Of a stretch of 64,000 nt of DNA, positions 26,910-33,777 are shown in pieces. Every line of letters starts with the position of its first letter. Position 1 is the first letter of the stretch. The position numbers and the translations under genes were made by a program. The notes under the pieces were generated by a model. That model did not search any database. It was not told the origin of the DNA and saw only the letters and a program-made list of their open reading frames with translations. Source of the DNA: Bacteroidales bacterium (GTDB lineage Bacteria; Bacteroidota; Bacteroidia; Bacteroidales; F082); assembly GCA_021647205.1 (NCBI GenBank), contig JAKIVD010000018.1, positions 1 to 64,000 on the forward strand, in the 5' to 3' direction.

Positions 26910-28235
26910 TCAATGGGAGTTTTGCTCAGGTTCAAACTTCCTGATAATTACCCTGTCGCCTTTATCATAAGAGAAATAGCTCCACATCCAGTTTAGGCCG
27001 ATAAGAAACTTGTTCCGTGCCCCGACCAGGCTCATCAGGTGGACAAAAGACCAGATTATCCAGGCTGCAAACCCCACAATATTCAGTTTATTAATATTGG
27101 CAACCGCTTTTTTCTTTCCAATGGTCGCCATCGAACCTTTGTCTTTGTATTCAAAATTTCTGACCGGTTTTTCTTTGATTGTTGCCAACAGGTTTTTGGC
27201 CAGCTGGCGACCTTGCTGAATGGCTACCTGGGCCACCATGGGATGGCCCTTTGGGTATTTCTTTGTTTGCATCAACCCGACATCGCCAATGGCAAAAACA
27301 TTATCAAATCCGATAAGACGGTTCGTCGGGTCAACCCGAACCCTGTTTTGACGGTTCAGTATTTCGCCGGTTAACCCGCCTGGCACCTTTCCTTTTATCC
27401 CGGCGGTCCATATTAAAGCCGAAGCATTGATGGCGTTGCCCTCATGCAGTTTAACGATTTCCCCGTCATACTCTTCCACCCTGGTTTTCAAAAGAACATC
27501 AACATCCATATCCCTGAGGTAAGTCAGGGTTTTAGCGGAAAGTTTCACGGGCATATCCTGCAATAATTTTGCGGCAGCCTCAATCAGGTAAATATTCATG
27601 TTTGAACTTCGGAGTTCTGGGTAATCTTTCGGCAGGACATACTTTTTAAATTCGGCCAGCGCACCAGCCATCTCCACTCCCGCAGGCCCTCCACCAACGA
27701 TGACCACACTGCTCAGGGATTCTTTTTCAGCATGATTACAACTGATTGCCGCCTTTTCGAGGTTTTGAAGCAGGTGGCTGCGAATATCCAGGGCATCCGG
27801 TACAGACTTCAGCCCCAATCCGTATTTTGCAATATTTTCATTTCCAAAAAAGTTTGTCGTACTTCCCGTGGCAAGTACAAGAAAATCATAACCTACCCTG
27901 CCGATATTTGTTTCGACCTGTTTTTCCCCGGAATTTATCCGGGTAACTTCTGCCATCCGGTACAAGAGGTTGTCATAATTCCGCAGCAGTTTCCGAAAAG
28001 GGAAAACGATGCTGTCCGGTTCGATGCCGCTGGTGGCTACCTGGTAGAGCAGGGGTAAAAACTGGTGGTGGTTTCCTTTATCAATCAACAGCAGTTGCAC
28101 GGGCATGTTTTTCAATTGTTTCACGAAAGACAAACCGGCAAATCCGCCCCCCACGACAACTATCCTTGGCAGGGTTGTGTCGGGAACACAAATGCGGTCG
28201 TGTTCGCAGCAATTGTCATGGTTGCATTTTTTCAT
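26910..28235 (-). CDS. Type II NADH dehydrogenase-like flavoprotein
   Basis: A 441-residue NAD(P)H/FAD oxidoreductase of the NDH-2 type. The FAD-binding GGGFAGL is at about residues 28-34, the NAD-binding VVIVGGGPAGVEMAG at about 176-190, and the FAD-proximal FAIGDVG near 315. The C terminus has the amphipathic/hydrophobic segments (AAWIIWSFVHLMSL) that attach NDH-2 to the membrane to reduce quinone. Unusual is the N-terminal tail before the first strand: Cys4, His6, Cys9, Cys10, His12 and Cys16, a likely metal-binding patch. It lies within the copper island between a PII-like gene and DUF5676, so a redox role under copper stress is plausible. Confidence 0.88.
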   Translation of the reverse strand: MKKCNHDNCCEHDRICVPDTTLPRIVVVGGGFAGLSFVKQLKNMPVQLLLIDKGNHHQFLPLLYQVATSGIEPDSIVFPFRKLLRNYDNLLYRMAEVTRINSGEKQVETNIGRVGYDFLVLATGSTTNFFGNENIAKYGLGLKSVPDALDIRSHLLQNLEKAAISCNHAEKESLSSVVIVGGGPAGVEMAGALAEFKKYVLPKDYPELRSSNMNIYLIEAAAKLLQDMPVKLSAKTLTYLRDMDVDVLLKTRVEEYDGEIVKLHEGNAINASALIWTAGIKGKVPGGLTGEILNRQNRVRVDPTNRLIGFDNVFAIGDVGLMQTKKYPKGHPMVAQVAIQQGRQLAKNLLATIKEKPVRNFEYKDKGSMATIGKKKAVANINKLNIVGFAAWIIWSFVHLMSLVGARNKFLIGLNWMWSYFSYDKGDRVIIRKFEPEQNSH

Positions 28236-28297
28236 TTCGGCAGCGTTGTTGATGTCATGTATTCCGGGTTTTTGGTTTCCGGGGGGTTTGTTCTTTT

Positions 28298-28639
28298 TTA
28301 AATGGAATGCAGCCCCTCTTCGTCAGTCCTGATTTTAAACACATTATCTACCGGTGAGATGATAATCATCCCGTCGCCCCGGTAGCCTGTCCTTCCTGAT
28401 TCACGGATAAGTCCGACGACTTTTCTGACGGAAGAAGCGGCAACAAGAATTTCAAGTTTGACAACACGGTAAGCTTCAGCAAAAGGGTATTTATCGCTGA
28501 TGTGTTTTTTTTCATGGTCGCAATACTGGCCGGTACCTTCGCACCCCACCATTGTCATACAGCAAAAACCATTTTCGTTTAAGGCTTTGTAAACCTCATC
28601 AAATTTTCTGTGTCTGATGTAAGCTTTTATCAGTTTCAT
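28298..28639 (-). CDS. PII-like signalling protein with extra cysteines
   Basis: A 113-residue GlnB/PII-fold protein. The C-terminal signature GDGMIIISPVDNVFKIRT and the length fit PII, but the T-loop lacks the uridylylated Tyr context and instead has Cys26, Cys27, Cys33, Cys40, His42 and His46. It fits the PII-NG group, known for genes next to cation efflux systems and not to glutamine metabolism. It may bind a metal or a nucleotide and control a neighbour. It is 62 bases before the NADH dehydrogenase and 26 bases after a small cytochrome. Confidence 0.82.
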   Translation of the reverse strand: MKLIKAYIRHRKFDEVYKALNENGFCCMTMVGCEGTGQYCDHEKKHISDKYPFAEAYRVVKLEILVAASSVRKVVGLIRESGRTGYRGDGMIIISPVDNVFKIRTDEEGLHSI

Positions 28640-28665
28640 GATATTCTGTTTTTAGGTATTTAACA

Positions 28666-28935
28666 TTAGTTTGCAGCTTGTAGAAACTCCACAATCTTGC
28701 CGATTTGTTCGTTTGTCATGTTCGCCCTTTCCCGCATGTGCAGGCCGATGGTTTCCCACTCGTCATTGTTGTAAGCGGTGGGTGATGGAATATTGTGGCA
28801 CCTGATGCAGTTTTGTGCCCACAGTTCGGCGCCTGATTTTTGCGCGGCGACTTCGCGCTGTGCGGTACAACCACTAAGAATGGCGATAGCTGTAATTGAA
28901 AGCGACAATGTACTTATTATTACTAATTTTTTCAT
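28666..28935 (-). CDS. Small c-type cytochrome lipoprotein
   Basis: An 89-residue lipoprotein (lipobox LSGC, Cys at about 22) with one haem c motif CIRCH near residue 45. A later Met (HMRERANM) could be the axial ligand. At under 70 residues after processing it is about the smallest size for a monohaem cytochrome. Its place between an outer-membrane porin and a PII-like gene suggests an electron shuttle in the periplasm. Confidence 0.82.
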   Translation of the reverse strand: MKKLVIISTLSLSITAIAILSGCTAQREVAAQKSGAELWAQNCIRCHNIPSPTAYNNDEWETIGLHMRERANMTNEQIGKIVEFLQAAN

Positions 28936-28990
28936 TTGATTAGGTTTTTATATTCGGTTCAGTTAAAAAATAAAACCAGTGGAAGGCTCT

Positions 28991-30154
28991 TTAGAACCCG
29001 ATGGCCCACTGTACAAAAAGTGTATTCGACTGTTGTTTTCCGGCACCCTCTGTGGCATCGTGTCCGCCTTCGCTGTTGATAAAACTATAATTAAGCTTTA
29101 ACACCTGCCTCCAGCTAATCCAATAATTCAAACCAAACGACAGTTCGTCGGCATTTGATTCCCATTCGGAACCTTCGGGTGTATTCAGTTTAGAATACCT
29201 GCTAACAAATTCGATGTTCTTTAAAAAATTATTGCCCGACATGGAAGGCCTGTAACTGAGTTGAGCATAGTAAGCCCGACTAAAATTATCGAAGGTATAC
29301 GAGGCAATGGTGTCGCGGTCTTCTTCAAGTTCAAGGTAGTAGGCATCAGAAACCTGTGTTTGGTTGTACTGTGCCTTGAGGTCAAGTACACCTTTTATAG
29401 GGCTTATTTGTTTGACGTAAGAAAAATCAAAAGCCCATAGTGTTGACCTTACATTTTCATAAACAGATCCTTTATCACCAACTTTAGCGGTATAAAATGA
29501 CACACCGAGTTCCATAGACGAATTGTAAAGGGGGAGGTACCCGATTCTGCCGCCGATGGCTTTGTTAATATTATTGTCGATGTAATTTTCAAAATTGAGC
29601 ATCCCGGCTTCGTCCGGTTCTTCGCTGCCATCTTTGAGCCTTGGTCCGTTGGTTGAGTAGACGGAATAATTGATGGTTGTTCCACCGATGGGTGCCGAGC
29701 CCCTCAGTTCAATCCCGATTCCTGAAGAAGGGGCTATTCCGTCGTGTCCGAACCCCAGGGGTTTCGAGGAAAGCCTGTTCACCCAGGCAGGGTGAAGACG
29801 TTCCATGAATGTGCCGAAGGGTAACAGGAATTTCCCTCCCCTGACCATTAAGTACTTGTTAATTACAAACATCAGGTTGGCGTACTCCAGGCCGATGTCC
29901 AACTGATTTTGGTCCAGTTGAAACTCCAACTCCGCTTCAAATAAAAAGCGGCTGCCCTGCTTAAAAATAAAAATGGGGGAAAAAGCTGCGCCCACATAGC
30001 TCAGGCTGGTCCCGTCAGGCGTTTTCAGGTAGTCTAATCCTGCATGACCATATCCCCTTACCATAAATTGTGTTCTGCCGGGTTTTGAGTCTTGAGCAAA
30101 ACTATTTCCACCCAGCAATAAAATTCCAATACTTATGATTAAAAACCTTTTCAT
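28991..30154 (-). CDS. Porin-like outer-membrane protein
   Basis: A 387-residue protein with a signal peptide (LLLGGNSFAQ) followed by alternating polar/aromatic strands throughout and a C-terminal aromatic FVQWAIGF, typical of a beta-barrel porin. Segments such as RGGKFLLPFGTFMERLHP and GIGIELRGSAPIGG match the porin O/P-like group of Bacteroidota. The substrate cannot be told. It lies between two c-type cytochrome genes, spaced 21 and 55 bases, so it is probably co-transcribed with them. Confidence 0.75.
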   Translation of the reverse strand: MKRFLIISIGILLLGGNSFAQDSKPGRTQFMVRGYGHAGLDYLKTPDGTSLSYVGAAFSPIFIFKQGSRFLFEAELEFQLDQNQLDIGLEYANLMFVINKYLMVRGGKFLLPFGTFMERLHPAWVNRLSSKPLGFGHDGIAPSSGIGIELRGSAPIGGTTINYSVYSTNGPRLKDGSEEPDEAGMLNFENYIDNNINKAIGGRIGYLPLYNSSMELGVSFYTAKVGDKGSVYENVRSTLWAFDFSYVKQISPIKGVLDLKAQYNQTQVSDAYYLELEEDRDTIASYTFDNFSRAYYAQLSYRPSMSGNNFLKNIEFVSRYSKLNTPEGSEWESNADELSFGLNYWISWRQVLKLNYSFINSEGGHDATEGAGKQQSNTLFVQWAIGF

Positions 30155-30175
30155 TATTCCTGACTTTAAGTGTTT

Positions 30176-30592
30176 TTATTTTGAAAACGTACGAATGTAA
30201 TTGACTAATTGCCAGCGTTGTTCTTCGGTAAGCAAATCCTTATAGGAGGCCATGGGCGTCCGCCCGTTAGTTATTTTCCAGTAGAGCGCACCGTCGCTTT
30301 CATTTTGAACCCTTTCTGATTTAAAACTGGCCGGCTTGGGTGTGAGTGCTAAACCTGCAACGCCATCGCCTTTTCCTGTGTCACCGTGACAAACGGCACA
30401 TTGCTGTTTATAAAGCTTCTTCCCTGCTTTGACTGCGGCATCGTCGCCTTGAAACGGATTGCTAATCTGGTCGGCCTCAAGGGGAGCTTTCCATTCACTG
30501 TTCTTCTTTTCCTGGGACATGGCCTGGAATGAAATTGCTGATAACGTTATTACAGCAGCTATCAGCTTGATTAATCTTGTTTTTTTAATCAT
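30176..30592 (-). CDS. c-type cytochrome
   Basis: A 138-residue exported monohaem cytochrome (signal peptide about 1-27). The haem motif CAVCH is at about residue 62, followed by GDTGKGDGVAG and a later PMASYKDLLTEEQRWQLVNYIRTF, a standard cytochrome c domain with a Met ligand in the PMA stretch. It starts a run of redox genes leading to the NADH dehydrogenase, with no oxidase gene beside them. Confidence 0.88.
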   Translation of the reverse strand: MIKKTRLIKLIAAVITLSAISFQAMSQEKKNSEWKAPLEADQISNPFQGDDAAVKAGKKLYKQQCAVCHGDTGKGDGVAGLALTPKPASFKSERVQNESDGALYWKITNGRTPMASYKDLLTEEQRWQLVNYIRTFSK

Positions 30593-30635
30593 GACTTTTA
30601 ATTTGAGTTCTTATTGGTTTTAATTGTTCATTTAT

Positions 30636-31211
30636 TTATTCATTTTCCCTGGCCAAAAGCGATTGTATCACCTGGACATGTATTTCGTCATTTTTATCCG
30701 TTTGCCGGTAATCAGGAAAAATATCCCCCGGTTGAAGTGTAAATGACAGGCTTAACAGGCAGGCGTTTGCCGTTCCCTGCACAAGGTGTACAAGATGCCC
30801 TTTGCCGATTACATATTTGTTGCCCGGATAAATGGTGCCTTCAACAGCAAAATCAAGTGGTGGATGGCCGGAAGTGTTGATATAATCAAGCCCAAGCTTG
30901 CCTTCAAAACGGATGTAGTCATCCTGCATATTCTGAAATTTGGACTGAATGGAATCGTTGTTGATAATTAGAGCTGATATTTTCTGCTTCATCACCACTT
31001 TTCCCGTTTCGTAGTCGAGCATGATGATCAGGTCTTTCGACACTATGTCCACCGCCTTGTCATTCAGGTGTGCTTTGATGATGAGCTGGCCTGTTGTAGT
31101 CAGGTACATATCCTGCTGAGCGAACACGGTGGTTACATTCATCACTGCAATGAGCAAGAGGACAATGGCAGTCTTTGGTTTCCGGTAGAGGTATTCTGTG
31201 GTATTTTTCAT
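30636..31211 (-). CDS. Exported beta-rich protein, weakly YceI-like
   Basis: A 191-residue protein with a signal peptide (about 12-32, TTVFAQ). The body is beta-rich, with repeated hydrophobic/polar strands (GQLIIKAHLN, YIRFEGKLGLDYIN, HPPLDFAVEG), somewhat like the YceI lipocalin-type fold, but no defining motif is visible. I do not recognise it with certainty. It is the first gene of the cytochrome/porin cluster on this strand. Confidence 0.6.
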   Translation of the reverse strand: MKNTTEYLYRKPKTAIVLLLIAVMNVTTVFAQQDMYLTTTGQLIIKAHLNDKAVDIVSKDLIIMLDYETGKVVMKQKISALIINNDSIQSKFQNMQDDYIRFEGKLGLDYINTSGHPPLDFAVEGTIYPGNKYVIGKGHLVHLVQGTANACLLSLSFTLQPGDIFPDYRQTDKNDEIHVQVIQSLLARENE

Positions 31212-31221
31212 CTGTTAATAA

Positions 31222-31436
31222 TTTTCTCGCAAAGGCGCAAAGACGCAGGGAAAAGATTAATCATTTCCCTGCCTGACGGCCCGCCTGCCAGAGTATAGCG
31301 GCGGACAGGCAGGTGTGTCGGTATTCTTTGTCGTGCCGGGTTCATCTTTTTATATTTTTGAAATAATTATTCTCGTGTGTGAACCGGCGGTTTAAGCCGT
31401 CAGTTCATAGCAGTTTCATCATTCGTTGTTCGGATT
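31222..31436. repeat. Intergenic repeats and hairpins
   Basis: No gene is seen. The segment begins with the GCAAAGGCGCAAAGACGCAG sequence that I have seen between genes in many bacteria. An interrupted inverted repeat CCTGCCTG ... CAGGCAGG with inner GGCCCGCC/GGCGG lies at 31267-31311, and a hairpin TGAAC ... GTTCA with paired GGCGG/CCGTC lies at 31380-31407, 30 bases past the 31437 gene. They separate two transcripts. Confidence 0.6.
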
Positions 31437-31694
31437 TTATACAGCAAAGTGAAACGATACCGGAACAATATGCCGTTCCAGTGGAAAGCCAATATCTGTC
31501 AGGATTTGTTTAAAAAGTTCAGGTTTAAAGATACCGGGATTAAATTCCACATAGAGGTTCCCGGCTTCGAGGCACATGCTGACGATACCGTTTGGTTCCA
31601 TATAATGCTGGAGTTTTGCCCTGAAGTCGTTTTGTTCTTTTACGGTCAGTGGCCTATTTGCTCCCAGCACTTCAATTCGCAATGTATTTTTCAT
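31437..31694 (-). CDS. Small HMA-like fold protein without the CxxC motif
   Basis: An 85-residue protein with no signal peptide. The strand-helix-strand-strand-helix-strand order and the stretch NGIVSMCLEAGNLYVEFNPGI, then a helix and GFPLERHI, look like a heavy-metal-associated fold lacking its metal-binding CxxC. The protein at 32405-32716 has the same pattern, including GFPFEHDV, suggesting related proteins. Function unknown; the copper-island setting is the only hint. Fold assignment is my reading of the pattern. Confidence 0.55.
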   Translation of the reverse strand: MKNTLRIEVLGANRPLTVKEQNDFRAKLQHYMEPNGIVSMCLEAGNLYVEFNPGIFKPELFKQILTDIGFPLERHIVPVSFHFAV

Positions 31695-31731
31695 GTTTTT
31701 AGGGTGTTTGGTGATTCTACTATTTTTCGTT

Positions 31732-31968
31732 TTACGTACCTGTCATGTTCCCGTCGAGGTCTTTTGACATTTCCTCAAATTCTTTTTTTGACAGTTCGCT
31801 TTCGGCAAATCTTTTTCTGAGGATTTCTTTGGCAGCATCCGTTTTGTTGCTGCCGTTGTTTTTACTTTGGATGGTATTTAGGACAAGCCAGAAAAACAGG
31901 CCGAGTAAGAACAGGCCCAACAGCCAGCCGAATCCCATCCCCCATCCCATATTTCCAAAGTTCATCAT
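31732..31968 (-). CDS. SHOCT-domain small membrane protein
   Basis: A 78-residue protein. One hydrophobic helix (about 13-31) follows a Met/Gly/Trp-rich start. The C-terminal part, EILRKRFAESELSKKEFEEM, is a SHOCT domain, a short helical oligomerisation or membrane-linked domain. Such proteins are common in copper and silver resistance islands without known activity. It ends 37 bases before the 31437 gene's start and begins 12 bases after the 71-residue protein. Confidence 0.85.
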   Translation of the reverse strand: MMNFGNMGWGMGFGWLLGLFLLGLFFWLVLNTIQSKNNGSNKTDAAKEILRKRFAESELSKKEFEEMSKDLDGNMTGT

Positions 31969-31980
31969 GATTTTATCTTT

Positions 31981-32196
31981 TTAATGATTAAGTATTGGTT
32001 TTTCATCGCAGTTCACAATTTCTTTAACCTGGCAATGCGAACATGCCTGGTTTTCATCAGCAGCATTGGTTTCATCAAGATGGCAGGAACTTCCCGGAAC
32101 TCCGCCGTCTTTACTGAACACAAGTTTCAAACCCATTGCCACTACCAAAAAGGCAGTAACAATCATTGCCAGAGCTAAAAGTTTTAACCACATCAT
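31981..32196 (-). CDS. Small membrane protein with Cys-rich tail
   Basis: A 71-residue protein: MMWLKLL, one membrane helix (about 4-26), then a tail of 45 residues with CSHCQ and two further cysteines and an acidic stretch. The start and helix match the 52-residue protein encoded next door at 32215-32373, so they are paralogues. The cysteine pairs suggest metal or thiol binding outside the helix. I know of no function; similar short 'membrane or secreted' proteins are frequent in Bacteroidota. Confidence 0.65.
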   Translation of the reverse strand: MMWLKLLALAMIVTAFLVVAMGLKLVFSKDGGVPGSSCHLDETNAADENQACSHCQVKEIVNCDEKPILNH

Positions 32197-32214
32197 GACT
32201 TTTTGTTTTACAGG

Positions 32215-32373
32215 TTATTGATTCTTCTTTTCCGCAGCATTTCTGCGGTTTCCACCAAAATATTTTGGTGTTGCTTTTACAACTTTCACCTCTTTGATGA
32301 GTTGCAGGCCCATGGCAGCAACCAACAGAGTAGCCACCCAAACCGTAATTATCAAAAGTTTTAACCACATCAT
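32215..32373 (-). CDS. 52-residue membrane protein, paralogue of the 71-residue one
   Basis: This gene is short and easily missed. It encodes MMWLKLLIITVWVATLL, then VAAMGLQLI, and a basic tail (KATPKYFGG, RRNAAEKKNQ). The first 26 residues align with the 71-residue neighbour (MMWLKLLALAM ... VAMGL), and the gene spacing (18 bases) fits an operon. It has no cysteine. Open reading, conserved start and paralogy support it as real; the tail replaces the Cys-rich tail of its relative. Confidence 0.62.
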   Translation of the reverse strand: MMWLKLLIITVWVATLLVAAMGLQLIKEVKVVKATPKYFGGNRRNAAEKKNQ

Positions 32374-32404
32374 GGTTTCTTGTTTTTAAGGTTTATAATT
32401 TTTG

Positions 32405-32716
32405 CTATCCGCAGCATTTGGGTGCTTTCCCCCCAAATTCTTTGTTGTTTTCTTCCCCCAGTTTCAGGATGAGCTTTTTCAGCAGCCCGTGTACTTTCAC
32501 ATCATGCTCAAAAGGAAACCCGGCCCTCACCAGGGCATCTTTGACAATATCAGGGGAAAGCAGTTGCTGGTAATATTCAATTTTAACCGAATTTTCTTCA
32601 ACATTCAGTGAAGCAATCCCGTTCAGGCTGGTCAGTTCAAAAAGAATATTTTTGATTTCGCTAAGGCTGAGGGAATGCCCAGGATAGAATTTGTTTATTG
32701 AAGTTATCTCATTCAT
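32405..32716 (-). CDS. HMA-like fold protein with CC tail
   Basis: A 103-residue protein (ATG at 32716; the open frame extends 17 codons further without a likely start). Residues about 15-75 follow the HMA-like pattern (LNGIASLNVEENSVKIEYYQ then a helix and AGFPFEHDV) without CxxC, as in the 31437 gene. The C terminus, KAPKCCG, could bind metal. It lies between the HYC_CC_PP protein and the small membrane proteins. Confidence 0.58.
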   Translation of the reverse strand: MNEITSINKFYPGHSLSLSEIKNILFELTSLNGIASLNVEENSVKIEYYQQLLSPDIVKDALVRAGFPFEHDVKVHGLLKKLILKLGEENNKEFGGKAPKCCG

Positions 32717-32848
32717 TTTATTGGTATTTAAAGGGTTATTGGAATGATTCGTTAGATTCGTGCGCACGCAAAAGTTTCACTTGCGCGGTGTACAATGATC
32801 AAATCAAACAAGGGAACAGGGGATGAACCCCTGAAAATGAAGAGTCAG

Positions 32849-33223
32849 CTACAAGAGGTAGGACTGGATAATAGAAAGGAATTTGTTTGTTCCCGGTTTG
32901 GGAATAAACGGGGTGAAGCAGCTGCTGTTTGAAGTGGAAGAAAGTGCTTCGTCCAAAAGGGAATTGAATTCAACATTCCGGATATTGATGACAGCAATGC
33001 TCAATTGTTCAGCAGCCGATTGCGTGAAATCAACTTTAAGTACAACATACTCATTTTCATCGTGGCAGCAATTGCCGTCCATATCGCTACAGCACCTGTC
33101 TGCCTGCGAAACAAGCGATACAGAAACAAGTAGTTGGCCGCAATAATGCCTGGATATATCAAAGCCCACTGTCGAGAAGACCAACAAGGAGGCAAGGGTG
33201 ATATAGCTGATTTTTTTAAGCAT
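32849..33223 (-). CDS. HYC_CC_PP family protein 1
   Basis: A 124-residue exported protein (signal helix about 5-22) with the family marks SRHYCG near residue 27, RCCSD and NCCHDE in the middle, and a Pro-containing end. The HYC_CC_PP family is named for these conserved residues and is seen mainly in metal-resistance regions of Bacteroidota; its function is unknown. It is the first gene after the direct-repeat promoter at 33247-33307. The second copy, 42701-43075, also follows such a promoter. Confidence 0.85.
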   Translation of the reverse strand: MLKKISYITLASLLVFSTVGFDISRHYCGQLLVSVSLVSQADRCCSDMDGNCCHDENEYVVLKVDFTQSAAEQLSIAVINIRNVEFNSLLDEALSSTSNSSCFTPFIPKPGTNKFLSIIQSYLL

Positions 33224-33246
33224 TTTTTGCGTTGTTTTAACTGTTA

Positions 33247-33307
33247 CAAAAGTAAACTCAGACCATTTAATTACTGTTACAAAATCACTGAAAAGAGTTA
33301 TAAAGTT
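33247..33307 (-). promoter_or_regulatory. Copper-regulon promoter, site D
   Basis: Plus-strand half-sites TTACAAAATC (33277-33286) and TTATAAAGTT (33298-33307) are 21 bp apart. A perfect -7 box TACTTTTG (33247-33254, minus strand) lies exactly 22 bp away and 23 bases from the ATG of HYC_CC_PP protein 1. Confidence 0.68.
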
Positions 33308-33326
33308 TTTGGTTTTGGTTTAATTT

Positions 33327-33361
33327 AAGTTAATCCCGGCCGGTTTTACCGGGATTAACTT
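33327..33361 (-). terminator. Hairpin at transcript boundary
   Basis: Perfect 13-bp arms AAGTTAATCCCGG/CCGGGATTAACTT around a 9-base loop. It lies 29 bases past the HMBD lipoprotein and just before the site D promoter, so it marks an operon end. There is no long U-run. Confidence 0.6.
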
Positions 33362-33390
33362 CAGGGGTTTCTGACAAATGCCCGTTTAAT

Positions 33391-33660
33391 TTAGTCGTGG
33401 CCGTGTCCGGCATGTTCACCTTCAGCCATGGCTGTGAGGTTCATCCCGCACTTTGAACATTTGTCCCCTTTTTTTCCTGTAATTTCAGGGTGCATGGGAC
33501 AGGCGTATGCGTCCTGCTTCTTTTCGTGCATATCCCCGTCAGCATGTTCGTGTTGTTCCGCTTGCTTATTGTTCGGACTGTTGTTGTCGCAACTTGCAAG
33601 AAACAAACTGCCAGCACCTATAAACAGTACGGCAACGGTACTTAAAATCAGTTTTCTCAT
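33391..33660 (-). CDS. His-rich lipoprotein with heavy-metal-binding domain
   Basis: An 89-residue lipoprotein (lipobox LASC, Cys about 24) with His-rich stretches (HEHADGDMHEK and a final HAGHGHD) around one heavy-metal-binding domain: CPMHPE ... CSKCGMNL. The same domain appears in CopA and CusB of this island. It probably holds copper in the periplasm. It follows the multicopper oxidase gene by 117 bases. Confidence 0.88.
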   Translation of the reverse strand: MRKLILSTVAVLFIGAGSLFLASCDNNSPNNKQAEQHEHADGDMHEKKQDAYACPMHPEITGKKGDKCSKCGMNLTAMAEGEHAGHGHD

Positions 33661-33777
33661 TTTTTAATGTTTTAAATTAATGATTGTGTGAATGATTATC
33701 TTCGTTATTGTTTTGTTCAATAAAATCTCTTTTGGTGCAATCAGGCAAGGCAAGTCCAAAACTTTGTTATCAGCAAA

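Noticed and set aside
32111-32368. 85-residue Cys-rich frame
   Set aside because: It is a shifted frame across the two paralogous small membrane protein genes, which explain the bases better.
33243-33285. GTTACAAAA repeated with 33-bp spacing near site D
   Set aside because: The first copy is the reverse of the -7 box, so the likeness comes from the promoter; only the 21-bp pair keeps the shared geometry.
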